Source: Ascaphus truei (lineage: Eukaryota; Chordata; Amphibia; Anura; Ascaphidae). From it: a DNA stretch of 64,000 bases. The stretch is taken from positions 40,568,106 through 40,632,105 of the forward strand of contig CM071573.1 in assembly GCA_036426205.1 (NCBI GenBank), in the 5' to 3' direction. Under the pieces are notes generated by a model, which had not been told where the DNA came from, did no database searches, and was given only the letters and a program-made list of their open reading frames with translations. Position 1 is the stretch's first letter. Every line of letters begins with the position of its first letter. The position numbers were made by a program, and so were the translations under genes. Shown in pieces: positions 33,299 to 44,852 of this stretch.

Positions 33299-35011
33299 GT
33301 CTCTAGGACATTTCAGAATCTTGGTACAGTTGTAGTCATTCTGTCTTGTGGTCTCGTAATAGGAGTTAAAATAAGCAAAAAGATATGGTTCTTATCCATA
33401 GGGTTTATTTGATATGTATGGTCTTGCACTCATGAGTCTGTTGAACGTAGAGCACGGTTGACACGGGTGACTAATCCGATTCTCATTACCGTATTTCATG
33501 AGGAATTAGTTGCCAAGAAACAAAGATTAACAAAGAACAATTTAAGACCTTTAGAAATTGAGCAGTTACATTATATACAATATACAATAAACATTATTTC
33601 ACTGCTGTTCTCACATTTGATCCTCCCCTAAAGTGGTGGTTATATTTAAAGATGAATATTAAAAGCACAGACTATTACTGTTTCATATAGCGTGTTCGGT
33701 AATAACACTGTTATAATGGTACTTAAAAATATTGTGCTGGTCCAGAATATGATAGCAGAACCTTCAAAGAGACAGTTTTACTCTAGGGAAAAAAATGATC
33801 AGGGGCACAGCTCTGCTTAGAAAACAAACTGACCCACTTAATAGGCATAGGAATTTGTTACATTATCAATATTCATAAAGATAAGTGACATCAGGAAAAG
33901 GCAGAAAAGATAGATTGGATGATCCAATCAAAATGGAAGAAAAACTTGGTCACCCGTTAGCCTTGAAGAACTATTGTTGCCTAGACCAGTAATGGTTATC
34001 TTAAATTCAATTTGCCTTTCTGAGGAGCTACAGTAAGTCGTAAGCTTTGAAGTGATCGAATGCGGAACTGTGGTTGACTTGAATGGGAGTTTGTTTTCAT
34101 TTTATAAGCCGCCTAGACTAGCCAGGTTCCCAAGCATGGAACTGGTTTGAAAAAGGTCAGCTATTTTATTCATGTTTTCCCAACAAACACAAAACAGTAT
34201 TCCAATCCAATCAGAGCAACAAGGCTTAATGAAAGGGTCATGGAGTTAGAATGCTCAACAGAGCTTGGTAATCAATTACATACAAATAATCGTCAGAATA
34301 ATTTTCAGCCTGATACACATACATTTTCAGACACATGGTTCAAGTGATCTTCCAAAGCACCTTCAACAGAGGACACTGAATGTTGGGCCTGTGCGTTTGC
34401 TTGTAGTGAAAACACTGGTACCGATACAGATGTGTTCTAAGCTCATAATTAACATGACATCAAAAGATCCCTCTATTGTGCAGGTCTGACCTTGTGACAC
34501 TTCCAAAGTTTTCCTGTAAGCTCACCTACGTATTATACATTATACATTTAAACATCACAGATTTTAATGGCATGTTCATGAAGTGTGACGTAACAGTACA
34601 TGCAAATGCATCAGAAAACACTAACAATGTACATCCTTTAAACATCAATGATGGTTTAAAACAGACCCTCCCCTCGTTTCTAAATGCTTTATATAATATT
34701 GCTAAAACACTGCAAATAATTACCATGTCAATCTTCCGGTAGCTTTACTAACTTGCTATTATTTCATGTTTTTTCAGCATTGTGTAAATAATTTAGAAGA
34801 ACGGTTTAGTAATTTATAATGGTTATACATGTGAACTTCCATTATGGTTGAAAAGTGTATTCTAGTTGCCTTTTGAAATGCAAGTTTCATGAGCAAAAAA
34901 GGCAGTGTTCAGGCAAGACAATGTTTATTAGATGCAGTGTACAGGGGATCTGTAACATATCTAAAAAAAAAGCCAAGAATATTGGCTAGCTCTGTTTGTC
35001 CTTTCTTCCAT
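33299..35011. other. Unassigned, possibly unique sequence
   Basis: 1.7 kb without recognisable repeats, domains or splice-supported exons. Several short ORFs occur at chance density. Confidence 0.35.
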
Positions 35012-35213
35012 GTAGTAACAAAGGAGGGAGAGGGAGTATGGGGTATGATACCTTTTATTGGACCAACAAGTAGTTGATATGTTACAAGCTTTCGAAACTC
35101 TCAGGGTCCTTCATCAGGTCTTACCCCGACCCTGAGAAGTTAAAAAGATCAACTACTTGTTGGTCCGATAAAAGGTATCATACCCCCTACTCCCTCTCCT
35201 CCTTTGTTACTAC
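35012..35213. mobile_element. Fold-back element with hammerhead in one arm
   Basis: GTAGTAACAAAGGAGG... and its inverse ...CCTCCTTTGTTACTAC delimit arms that share GGTATCATACC and TTGTTGGTCC. The left arm is longer, holding the hammerhead-like motif; the right arm keeps only a truncated portion of it. Confidence 0.75.
35083..35117 (-). ncRNA. Hammerhead-like motif
   Basis: Minus strand: CTGATGA (35111-35117), a stem II region AGGACCCTGAGAGTTTC that pairs only partly, GAAA (35090-35093) and GTA (35083-35085). Core signals present, stem II weak. Related to the relic at 393-434. Confidence 0.5.
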
Positions 35214-35984
35214 TATCTAAAAAAGGAATGTTCTGCCTTGGTAGTTGGGCGTATAAGATAATTAGAGCATACCAATCATGTCTCTCGTCATTTCATAAAA
35301 GCATTGATAAGTTCTAACAGTGGAGAAATTTCTTCTTTTTTTTTTGACAGAGCTGGATCTACCAGTAATTATCTGAAGCTTGCAAGTTAATTTATTATTC
35401 ACCGTTTGATAGTTTAACAGAAGTGAAGGAGGAAATCCTTTGACGTTTCCTTTGCTGCTTTTTAAATTGTGTTTACCTAAAAAGGCATTCAGCATTAAGA
35501 TCACCCCAAAAGTGGTTTTGACAAAATTGAGTTTATTCTACTGCACGAAAAGCCCTCCTGTTGTGTTTTTTTTGCTAGTTTGATCATTTTTCAGTGGCTA
35601 GTGGCACTTTGGTATATTTAATATCAGCAATGCAGATGATACAAAATAATGTAACCATAACCCACTCAAATTAATTTTTACATTATATAATGGCTGCCAA
35701 AAAATGCTTTTGCAGATGAAGTGGTGGTATTTTATAGTTTGAAGTTGAAATTGTCAGCTTAACCGTAAAACAGAAAAAAGTTCCCACTTTCTGACAACAT
35801 TTTTATACATTGCAATACTTATTGACACTCTAATTCAGGAGGATTATTTCATTACCAGTCTGAGTATGAGAATGTACATATCTGTGAGTGCAACGTTTGC
35901 ACTCGGTTCTGCCTATTGGGATTTTTTTTTTATAGCAAACTAGAACCCTTGCTTGGTAGCTAGTGACAACAGTACCTACACACA
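35214..35984. other. No feature recognised
   Basis: AT-rich, non-coding; no element ends found. Confidence 0.35.
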
Positions 35985-36108
35985 TACATACATGGCTTTG
36001 CATGTCATTTCCCAGAATCCCTTGCTGCAGTGGAAGCACTGTTTGCTGGGTGATAATGGTGAAAGGCAGGATTGCAGACCTGTCTAAGACATGCAAATGA
36101 GCATACAG
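35985..36108. mobile_element. Octamer-bearing MITE, copy 2
   Basis: GGCTTTGCATGTCATTTCCC at the left, GACATGCAAATGAGCATAC at the right. The right TIR contains ATGCAAAT, a perfect octamer element. Confidence 0.8.
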
Positions 36109-36136
36109 TAATATTTCCATTTGATATATACATAAA

Positions 36137-36292
36137 CAGTGTTCGACAAACCTATACATTTGCTCGCCCCGGGCGAGTGGATTTAACCCCCGGGCGAGTA
36201 AATATTGGCCCAAGCAGCACACGTTTGGTACTAGGTGGCGAGTAGATTTTTTTGTGTGGCGAGTAGATTTTTTGGTGATTTGTCAACCACTG
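36137..36292. mobile_element. hAT MITE, 14-bp TIRs, perfect 8-bp TSD
   Basis: CAGTGTTCGACAAA at the left, TTTGTCAACCACTG at the right, flanked by TACATAAA on both sides (36129-36136 and 36293-36300). The interior has repeated GGCGAGT units. A different family from the palindromic one. Confidence 0.9.
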
Positions 36293-36300
36293 TACATAAA

Positions 36301-36321
36301 TACACATACATATATATATAT

Positions 36322-36362
<41 letters not shown>
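36301..36362. repeat. (TA/CA)n microsatellite
   Basis: TACACA and TATATA runs immediately after the hAT MITE. Confidence 0.9.
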
Positions 36363-36363
<1 letters not shown>

Positions 36364-37514
36364 GCAATTATTATTTTTTTGTTTTATATGTGATGCCTGA
36401 TATTGTATTTTTAGGAATTTGAAAAATGGCATCATCATAAGTGAACTTTAATCACATAATACAGTATGACAAAAAGATATAATAGAACAAAAACCAGAAT
36501 CTGCAGAACTTCCGAACGTTTCAAATGTGCATAGAAAGTGTTATCACTTACAGTCCTTAATTACATTCTGGATTAGTGACAGAAAGACAGGAACCTTGAT
36601 TCTCTATAGGACCCTTATTCTATATGTGCCAAAGTGGCCGTCTAAGTCGTTTTCGGCCGAAAATCCACATAGGGTTCAATAAGGATGGTTTGAACAGTCG
36701 CTTCGTTGCAATTCAAATTACCCCCTTAGGGATTCATATTAATAAAGAGAATATTTGGGGATATACCTGGCACACACATTTGGTCCCATTGAGCCCACCA
36801 AAAATGGGTATTAATCATGCTGAGTTTTTATAATATGTTAAAACGTTATGGCACCATATGTAAAGGGCATCTTAAAACAGAATAAATCAGGCATCAAAGA
36901 TTGTTTATTTTGTCAGTGTATTCCTTGTTTTATATAATTCACATGTCAAAGACAGGTTAAACCCTAACATTGCCAATTAAATCCAATGTGGGTGACAAAG
37001 ATCTTAGTACCAAAATTCTTCTCTGCCTCATAAAAAGTTGAAACCATTTAGCCTGACGTTAGGGAGTTGCATATGTTTTCCCTATAAAAACACATTTTAT
37101 TTTCATAATGGTGCATTTCTGACCAAATGCCACCTAAAGAATCCTGTATATGACATAGTTACAAACTGTACATCGTGTTCTATATATATACTTTTGTACA
37201 TTCCATTTTCAGCAAAACAAAGCTGAATATTTTCATGTATGAACTGAATTACAAAATAAAACACTTAAACTGATAAAAGAAAAGAAAAAAAAAATATATA
37301 TATATTACTCCATTGCACCACCGTGGCATGCATTTACCTACAAAGTCCACTGTAAACAGTAAGAAAAAAATCACATTCCTCTGGGAGTCAAAGGAAAATG
37401 GAACACAGACATCGTAGCAAAACATCACTTATCTTACTTTTGTATATGCCTTTGATATTTACTACTTCTCTGATACAAAAGGCTTGTCTTCTTTTGGTGT
37501 TAATTGCTTTGGCT
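36363..37514. other. No feature recognised
   Basis: AT-rich non-coding sequence with a short (TA)n at about 37290. Confidence 0.35.
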
Positions 37515-37671
37515 CAGGGGAGGCTGACTTCAGTCCTCAAGGGCCACCAACAGGTCAAGTTTTCTGGATATCCCTGCTTCAGCACAGGTGACTCAATCAG
37601 TGGCTCAGTCTTTGATATCCTGAAAACCTGAACTGTTGGTGGCCCCTGAGGACTGGAGTTGGCCTCCCCTG
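37515..37671. mobile_element. Palindromic hAT-like MITE
   Basis: CAGGGGAGGCTGACTTCAG to GTTGGCCTCCCCTG; flanks CTTTGGCT and CTTTAGCT match at 7 of 8 positions. Confidence 0.85.
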
Positions 37672-38034
37672 CTTTAGCTCTTTCACAACCTTGGCATCTA
37701 TACACAGCAGCTCCTGGATATGCACCAGTGGGACCAATGGAAACTGCTAGCCTTCGTTTATACTCCTGATTCAGATATTATATCATTTAAGCAAACAGTA
37801 TTACACAAGGTATATTCCTGTGGCAATACACAATTTCACTCATATGAAGGGGTGCCTCTGGTAACACAAAGCGCCTTAAAATAGAACAAAATGATCTATA
37901 GAATTTAAGGTTACAGAAGAAAACCAGTTAAATCACATACTGGCATTTTCCATTCATATCCTCTATAAGTTGATATATGATTCCTATTTTATGACACAAT
38001 GCAATGTATATTTAACAGCACCAGTGAAACTACT

Positions 38035-38044
38035 ATATAAAAGA
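38035..38044 (+). promoter_or_regulatory. TATA box candidate
   Basis: TATATAAAAG, about 138 bp upstream of the candidate start codon at 38173. A start site near 38065 would give a 5' UTR of about 105 nt. Confidence 0.4.
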
Positions 38045-38082
38045 AAACAAGAAACCTCAGGATTGCTGATGAAATTACAATC

Positions 38083-38163
38083 ATGAATTTTGAAGAGAGA
38101 AAGAAAAGTCAGTCTGCTTTGTTGTGTGAAGAAGATTCGGTGAAGTTTTTTGTTTTCTACTGA
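38083..38163 (+). promoter_or_regulatory. Upstream ORF (26 codons)
   Basis: An ATG at 38083 opens 26 codons ending at a TGA nine bases before the main candidate ATG. If the exon is real, this uORF could limit translation of the main frame; re-initiation would be difficult over so short a gap. Confidence 0.3.
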
Positions 38164-38172
38164 AACAGTAGA

Positions 38173-38223
38173 ATGGGTACGGGTGCGATCTTCACTGCAT
38201 TCCTAATCGTGGGACTGATGCAG
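38173..38223 (+). CDS. Candidate first coding exon (signal peptide)
   Basis: ATG in an optimal Kozak context (A at -3, G at +4) opens 17 codons, MGTGAIFTAFLIVGLMQ, a small polar start followed by a hydrophobic run as in secretory signal peptides. It ends with CAG directly followed by the donor GTAAGG in phase 0. A TATA box and 5' UTR precede it and no repeat overlaps it. I do not recognise the protein. The next exon was not identified; a possible acceptor TTTAACCCTTTCAG lies at 38894, but the following frame is not convincing. A 51-bp ORF could arise by chance. Confidence 0.35.
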
Positions 38224-39190
38224 GTAAGGACTAAACCAAGCGCTTAACCTCATTTTTGTTAGGTAAAAACGTACGTCCCTTTCCATAAATTCATAAGTGA
38301 ATCAATCAGCTAAGAAAAAAACCCATAATACTGCATGATTTATGTCAAATCTCTCTCCAACTGAAGGTTATGTACCAATCTGATGCCAAATGCCATGCTC
38401 GTTTCAGATGTCCCATATCAGTGTGTTGGGTTCTACTGCAGCACACCATTTGAAAAAGCCAGGGGGTGGTTCCTTATAATAATTGGTAGACTTTCCCCAA
38501 TGGGTATTCTTGGGAAATATTTGATTTAATGGCCTCCAAAATAAGTTGGACAAGTACATATTTTGATATCTTGTGGCTCTGTTACTTGTAGATTTTCTGG
38601 TCTTGTCGATTTAACTGACGAATCATTTACATTTGGCGCAATGGCTGTGTCCCTTTTAAGATCCAAGCTGATATCCTTTAAAATAGCTAAATAGTGCCTA
38701 AGTCCCTAAAGGTCCCCTAATGTAAAGTATAAAACCTCTGATATGTTCAACAGAAGTCCTTTTAATCATTACTGATTAAACTCATGCTGCATACTCCTGT
38801 TACACTAACCCATAAAAGGGATTATTTTTTTTCACATGATATTTACAGGTAAAATAAATTCAATGCTCTTTAATAGTCTTTTAACCCTTTCAGCAGCCAT
38901 CCAAAAAACCAATGTGTTTTCCCCGATTCAAGTTGCATCATGAAAACATGGTCAAAGCAAGGATTTATTGTCTTCACTCCTTCTATGGAATGCCATTGGC
39001 CACTCCACATTTTCATGCAATGGTTCTTCCCCTTGTGGCTTCTTGCAGGTCACAGACACGGAAATCGGACAGCACTTCCCGTATCTCCATCTGTAGATAT
39101 GCCTCCATAATAAGTTAGGGCGTGTTAGAGCTTTCAATGGAAGCCGTTAAGGGAAAAGAAAAAATATATATTGTTAAAATCGTCAGTTTA
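38224..39190. other. Possible intron; nothing else assigned
   Basis: Follows the candidate donor at 38224. Short ORFs on both strands between 38912 and 39137 (Cys-containing, e.g. minus-strand YGKCCPISVSVTCKKP) have no recognised domain. No transposon ends seen. Confidence 0.3.
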
Positions 39191-39200
39191 TTGGCTGTTT

Positions 39201-39322
39201 CAAACACAAGTTCCTTGTCTGGTGGGAGGATGCTGCTTCCGATTTCGAACACCTGAACTTTTATCCTTGCAGTCCATTGGCTTTTGCTGGGATATGTCTA
39301 TCAACGCACTTGCAATGGCAAG
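39201..39322 (-). CDS. Candidate terminal exon, minus strand
   Basis: On the minus strand a strong acceptor (pyrimidine-rich TTTTTTTTATATACAG) ends at about 39323. In phase it opens LAIASALIDISQQKP, continues through basic residues (VRNRKQ) and ends QGTCV followed by TGA; an AATAAA lies about 9 nt after the stop. The frame starts with a split codon, so an upstream exon would be needed. I recognise no family. It might be a chance combination of an acceptor and a short open frame. Confidence 0.25.
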
Positions 39323-39396
39323 ACCTGTATATAAAAAAAACAAAAAGAAATCGGAATTAGCCACATATACCTTAAATTGTAATTATTACTCTACAA

Positions 39397-39490
39397 CAGG
39401 GGCGCTCAACTCCAGTCCTCAAGCCCCCAACAGGTCAGGTTTTCAGGATATACTTGCTTCAGCACAGGTGGCTCAATCAGTCTCTGCTTC
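39397..39490. mobile_element. Half of a palindromic hAT-like MITE
   Basis: Starts CAGGGGCGCTCAACTCCAG and runs through CTTCAGCACAGGTGGCTC, then stops; the second arm is missing. Confidence 0.75.
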
Positions 39491-39708
39491 ACCACTTTAT
39501 CAATATCCCTACTGTATATACCTGACCTTTCTTTAAAAAAAAAAAAAAAAAAAGTGCCCAACTTTTTTTGAACATATTTACTGTATCTGCCACCACAGTC
39601 TCCATGGGTAATGAATTCCCCAGAACCTCCACAGGCTGACGTATGGGTTTTGGAGGAAAGGAGAGAATATGCATGGACTTGTATACCCCCCAAAACAGTA
39701 ATCTATAT
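39491..39708. other. Unassigned, with poly-A run
   Basis: A T-less A run of about 20 bp at 39535-39553, otherwise non-coding. Confidence 0.35.
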
Positions 39709-39944
39709 CAGGGGTGCGCGGCTATTAAAACGAAATGCCAGGGAGCGTGCGAGGCCTCTGTAACTCACCTGCTCTTCGACGGCTTTGGGCGATGGCAACG
39801 CAGTGTCAAATGACACCGTGGGGTCACAACACGTCACATGACCCCGCTGCATCATTTGACACTGGATACCAGTTTAGGGGGGGGGCGTGAGCACTGGGGC
39901 AGAGCAGGCAGGGGGACACAGGGCCAAAAGTTTGTGCACCCCTG
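39709..39944. mobile_element. hAT-like element family B, copy 2
   Basis: CAGGGGTGCGCGGC to AAAAGTTTGTGCACCCCTG; flanked by ATCTATAT and CTCTATAT (7 of 8). The interior shares GTGTCAAATGACAC-type CpG-rich text with the copy at 27830-28109. Confidence 0.85.
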
Positions 39945-39959
39945 CTCTATATAACACTA

Positions 39960-40140
39960 TAAAGAGATACCCTGGGGAAATGGCTAACATGAATATGTAA
40001 ATAAGCTCATTTAAATGAATAGATTATTTCCCAAGTATCTCAAGGTTGTTTACAGGTATCTCTCCACATACTGTATAGATTAGTGTTTTGGGAGGTATAC
40101 AGTCAATGGGTTCTCTACGCAATAGGACTCTTTCACTCCC
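39960..40140. repeat. Dispersed repeat P, copy 1
   Basis: Shares GGTATCTCTCCACATACTG, TATACAGTCAATGGGTTC and GGACTC text with 46330-46600. Internal inverted GGTATC/GATACC motifs suggest a small fold-back. Confidence 0.55.
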
Positions 40141-40658
40141 CCACTTTTACTTGGTGATTACATTTTGTAAAAGATTTTGAGTGTTTTGCGAGATGAGTTA
40201 ATGGGTATGCTACTATATATGACTTTCCCTCCCTCGCCCTCTCTATCATTATTGTAGCATGAATTAGTATATTGTAACATGAATAATGTCCCTGCAATTA
40301 ATGTTCTTAAGTTCAAGTACTAAAGACTGTGTTCTTTTATTCCATTTCTCAAAGGCTACACACATGTCTGAGTCTTCCAGAGGCTAAGTGTCTCCAATTA
40401 AATGTAATTAGGACTGTGCATTAAAATGGGAGAAGTGCTGGGATTTGATCAGAATCATTGCACACATTGGATTGAGGAGGATGAGTAACAGGACGATACT
40501 ACTGAAATATACCCACATATTAGCAAATGGCTCAGAACATTAAACAAGTCTTGTTTTATAAACAGATTGTGTACTCGAGAAATGATTCAATGAAAAACTT
40601 TATTGAGGAGCCTAGACAAAATGTGTTGACTTTGCCTGTTCCTTTTGATGAAATAGAG
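40141..40658. other. No feature recognised
   Basis: Non-coding, AT-rich. Confidence 0.35.
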
Positions 40659-40831
40659 CAGAGGTTCCCAAATCCAGTCCTCAGGGACCACTAACGGTAC
40701 AGGGCTCAAGTATACCCCTGCTTGAGCACAGGTGCTTCAGTCAAAATGATTGGGCCACTTGTGCTAATGAGACGATAGTCTTAAATCCTGCACTGTTAGT
40801 GGTCCGTCAGAACTCGAGTTGGAAACTTCTG
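40659..40831. mobile_element. Palindromic hAT-like MITE, perfect TSD
   Basis: CAGAGGTTCCCAAATCC to GGAAACTTCTG, flanked by AAATAGAG on both sides (40651-40658 and 40832-40839). More diverged from the others inside (ACTAACGGTACAGGGCTC), so possibly a sister subfamily. Confidence 0.9.
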
Positions 40832-40839
40832 AAATAGAG

Positions 40840-41687
40840 TATATAATTATTTAGGGCTCAACACCCTTATTAAGTCAGATGTGAAGAAGGGGAGAGAAAT
40901 GGTTTGAACTGTCCTTGATAGTCAAACAAAAGCTAAATTAGGGAGTACTGTATGTACAGGCAGAATTGGTAAGGGGTTGCGAGTGCCCCCATTACAGGTA
41001 TGTCTCTAATTATGCTTTAGCCTACTAAATGAGCACTTTTCCTGAACTTACTGCAGTGGGTGTTGAAGCCGTCTCAGAAATCTGGAGTCCTGTGAAAACC
41101 TTTCATGCAATGAAAGTAAAAGGCAGGCGCAATAACCCGGAGCCAAGGGAAAGCATTAAATACAATGAGAGTTAAAGCAGGCCCAAGTGAGAGCCTGTCA
41201 TAAGGTCCTGATTGAAAAGTGACAAATTGAAACACGCCATACAATAATTGGGGCATAACTCCATTTATTTTGTTACATTGTTGACATACTCCTCGCAAGA
41301 CTTACAGCCCAATTTACTGTACATACAATACACGCACACATCAGGAAAAGACTTAATACATCGTCAAAATCTATCTATCCAAAAACACATACACACATAA
41401 GTAAAATATTATTTTTTTTCAGAATCCTATATTGTTTCGCAAAGTTTTCCAGTGGTCTCGCATTTTGGAAAAATATTTGTGTTTGCTTTGGGGCCCTATT
41501 TTTACTTTCCGTATAAATAAAATCTATGCTGCTCACTGCTACAAGGTGAAACAGAAAGTGGCAGTGCAATGTTCTAAACTCAAACATGCATATCCTCCCT
41601 GTAGGAAGGTTGTGGCAGGACGGAAACTCCGAAGGTGCTGACCTCTTTGCATTTTATTATGTCAGAATGATGATAATACACTAAGAC
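40840..41687. other. No feature recognised
   Basis: Non-coding; short ORFs lack domains. Confidence 0.35.
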
Positions 41688-41862
41688 GACAGGGGTTTTA
41701 AAGATATCTCAGCTTCAGCACAGGTGGCTCAATCAATGGATCAGTCAAAAATTGAGCCACCTGTGCTGAAACAGGGACTGATTGACCCACTTGTGCTGAA
41801 ACAGGGATATCCTGTAAACGTGACTTGTTGGAGGGTCTTGAGAATTTGAGTTAAGACCCCTG
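41688..41862. mobile_element. Palindromic hAT-like MITE
   Basis: CGACAGGGGTTTTAAAG to GTTAAGACCCCTG, with an 8-bp duplication CACTAAGA at 41680-41687 and 41863-41870. An extra ACTGATTGACCCACTTGTGC segment duplicates part of the right arm. Confidence 0.85.
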
Positions 41863-42104
41863 CACTAAGATGCTGTGGTGAAACGGTTTCAGCTGTTCTG
41901 CTGCAGCGGTTTCTGGTTTAATCACTGCTACAAGAGCCTGAGGAAAGTGATATGTATTGTACAATCCATGGTATATGTTGTGTTTTTTGGAGTTTAGATA
42001 TCATGCCTAAAAGCATTTTTATATATAGAACATGTATACACAGTGATACATGGATTAGTGCTGCCATTATACTGCAGCTCCAACATACGGTATCTTAATC
42101 GCAT

Positions 42105-42562
42105 TTAAAGAGAAGCCTGCCAATTTTTTTGCAAATTCTTTTTTTAATATATATGTATAGGATTGAAGCACGGGGTCTCTGCAGCTGAACCCTATTAATT
42201 TCAGCTCAGGTACCCCATGATTTCGGAGATACTTACCTCCGAATTAGGTGCCGGTACCAGCTCTCCTTGGCTACCAGGGATCACAATATGTCCTCTGTTC
42301 AAAGATTTTGCGTCCTGCGGACCAATAGAAAGCCGTGACATCATTGCTGTGGCTTCCTATTGGCCCATGTAACGTGAGAGCGTTAAACTTTAAAGTCCTG
42401 CTTGCTCAGCCGGAACAGCTACCGGCACCCAGTGCAGAGGTAAGTGTCTCCGGAAGCAGGGTTTCCCTGGAGCTGAAATTAATGTGGTTCAGCTCCCGAG
42501 ACCCTACTCCAATTCTATATAAAAATTGCAAAAACAATGGCAGGCTTGGATTGCTCCTTTAA
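42105..42562. mobile_element. TTAA-flanked palindromic MITE
   Basis: Bounded by TTAA on both sides. AGAGAAGCCTGCCA at the left is answered by TGGCAGGCTTGGATTGCTCC at the right, and GGGTCTC...CAGCTGAACC by GGTTCAGCTCCCGAGACCC. The TTAA boundaries suggest a piggyBac-type origin; the terminal bases do not match the usual CCY start, so class is uncertain. Confidence 0.65.
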
Positions 42563-43086
42563 TACAGACATTATCAATGAGAATGCACAAACAGCAAATT
42601 CCACGTGTGCAGTAAATGTGCTTTTAGCTTCACATGTAACACAATCTTTGTGTTATACAATATGTAAGACTAATTAAGGAGCAGCAGATCATAAAATTGC
42701 CATTGATTAATTGGTCTTGCAAAGCACCAGTGTGGGATCAAATGACTGCATGTTCGGAGAGGATACTTCATCCATTTAAGAAACACAAAACGATTTCTGT
42801 TCTGATTAATGTTGGAAATGAAAAGCCACATGTAAGAGAACTGCTGATTTTTTATTTTAGTTGTCCTGACTCTGCAGATCAAAGCACTCCAGGAAAAAAT
42901 ATTAAATGCTAGTACAGATATTGTATGTTACTGAATAACAAAAAACAAATGCGTGTGTGTATAAACTACAACCCATTTATGTTATCGTTTGTTGTGTTGT
43001 CAGGACGGACTGCAGGCTCTATTCTGTAGCCTTTTTGTACTACATTTCCCTTCTGATCTGCATTCTGTGTGCTGACCTGTTAACCC
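42563..43086. other. No feature recognised
   Basis: Non-coding; short ORFs only. Confidence 0.35.
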
Positions 43087-43235
43087 AGGGGCCACCGGCA
43101 GCTCAGGTTTTATGGATATCCCTGCTTCAGCACAGGTGGCTCAGTCTTTCTGACTGTGTCACCTGTGCTGAACCAGGGATATCCCGAATACCTGGCCTGT
43201 TGGTGGCCCGTGAGGACTGGAGTTGTCTACCCATG
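43087..43235. mobile_element. Palindromic hAT-like MITE
   Basis: CAGGGGCCACCGGCAGC to GTTGTCTACCCATG; flanks TGTTAACC and GGTTAACC match at 7 of 8. Confidence 0.85.
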
Positions 43236-43243
43236 GGTTAACC

Positions 43244-43744
43244 CATTCAATACCAGCATCAGATTGCCACCAGACGTCTGGCCTTGCTACCACAAATGAC
43301 GCAAATAGAAGAGGAAGATTCGCTTTTACATTGTGTTCAACGCTCTCCTGGAAACAACCAAAAATACCACGAGCTTAACTGGCTTTTTGGTCAAGCTTTT
43401 ACCTCATGTCAAAATGCGTTATCTGTGCTATGGAGTTTTAAACTCAATTACCATTGGACCTGTCAAGAGTTTACATGAAATGGAAAACAGAAAACTTGAG
43501 GGACAGAGTGACAGAATTGGATACATCCCTTGATACTTCATGCAGTGTTAACTCCTTCTCACATCACTCACATATCAGATGTCTTTACTTCCTTGACTAG
43601 TCGAATGCAAACCAAGACATTGCAAATACAGTCATTGTAATAGCAACAAGTGAACAGGGGTAGATGCACTCCCATTGACTGTTGTTTCTTGTTCAGGGCA
43701 AGCAGGAAGCGCTTTGTGTCAATCCAGTTACACATAAGTGATAC
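43244..43744. other. No feature recognised
   Basis: Non-coding; a 64-codon ORF at 43284 has no domain. Confidence 0.35.
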
Positions 43745-43748
43745 TATA

Positions 43749-44848
43749 TGTAGCCCCCTTTCCCTATGAGTAAGGGAAACTACGCATGCAGCTGTACCTG
43801 TTGGCGTGCAGGAGGCCTAAGCCACCGCTTCTGGGAGCCTGGGGTTGATCTCTTTCTGTTAGGTGCAGCGCCTCCACCTATGAGGGATCCCAGCAGGACG
43901 GGATGGTCCCACATAGGACTCAATAACCACTATGCAACTGAATATATTATAACTTCTTTACTACTCACACTATAACAATAACACACCCACAATACAATAT
44001 CACAATGCAATACCCAAACACAATACCCAACACCCCGGTGTGGTTCCCCCAAAGTACTGAGGGTGCCCTAGGCACCTAAACACCCGGTGTCCATAGAACA
44101 GTCCCACCCAAAGTGTGAGGTAGCGTTACCCAGTGTGAATTGTTGGTGCACTTATATACCTCCCTGGGCACTCCTGTATCCAGGTGTCGCCATTGGTCAA
44201 AGGATCATTCAGGTCCCACGACGTTGGGCCTCCGACACCAATCCCCTCACTCCTTATCTGTCCAGATCCACCTTGTGGAGCGAGTTCCTGCTGGAGGGTC
44301 TAACCTAAACAGTCGATGGGCCTGTGGCCTGGTCCCAGACCACAGTACACTGCGTGGCCGTTCGGTCACTGGTGCAGCAGCACTGCTACCACTAACGGGG
44401 AAGCATCCCTATCAGGGGCCTTCCCTACAACACTTTTCTGGAGTGACTCAGGGCCTAGCTGGTGCCTAAGGGGCAAGACTAGGCCTAGTCCAGGAAGCAC
44501 TGCTTCCTGGACACTACCTACCCTCTTGCTGCCCTCCGTCCGACTGAAGCTTGTGTTCCCTGCACTCCAAGGATATACTGTTACTCTGCTCTAGCTCGAG
44601 CCGTATTGGCTGGAACTCCCCATGTGGTGTTTCCCTCCCAGAGGATCCTGGGACTTGTAGTCCCACGCGGTGTCTTGCGGAGCCATCCAAGTTGGTCGCC
44701 ACAATTCTCTCTTGGTGCATGTGCACCTCTCCGTCTGTGCATATGCAACACCCAACATAGCCGCCCCCACACTCCCGATCTGCGAGGCGCTCCGGCAAAC
44801 ATTGCAACAGTTCTCCCTCACCAGGGGTAAGGAGGTGGACTGCTACAT
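43749..44848 (-). mobile_element. Solo LTR (1,100 bp)
   Basis: Begins TGTAGCCCCC and ends GACTGCTACA, with terminal inverted TGTAGC/GCTACA and a 4-bp duplication TATA on each side (43745-43748, 44849-44852). On the minus strand a TATATAAG box lies at about 44152-44159, implying minus-strand transcription. No primer-binding or gag-pol sequence is attached. ORFs within it on both strands are not convincing genes. A Gypsy-type origin is plausible but unproven. Confidence 0.75.
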
Positions 44849-44852
44849 ATAG

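Noticed and set aside
37398..37631. 77-codon ORF with signal-anchor-like N-terminus
   Set aside because: Its second half runs into a hAT-like MITE, and no splice donor precedes it.
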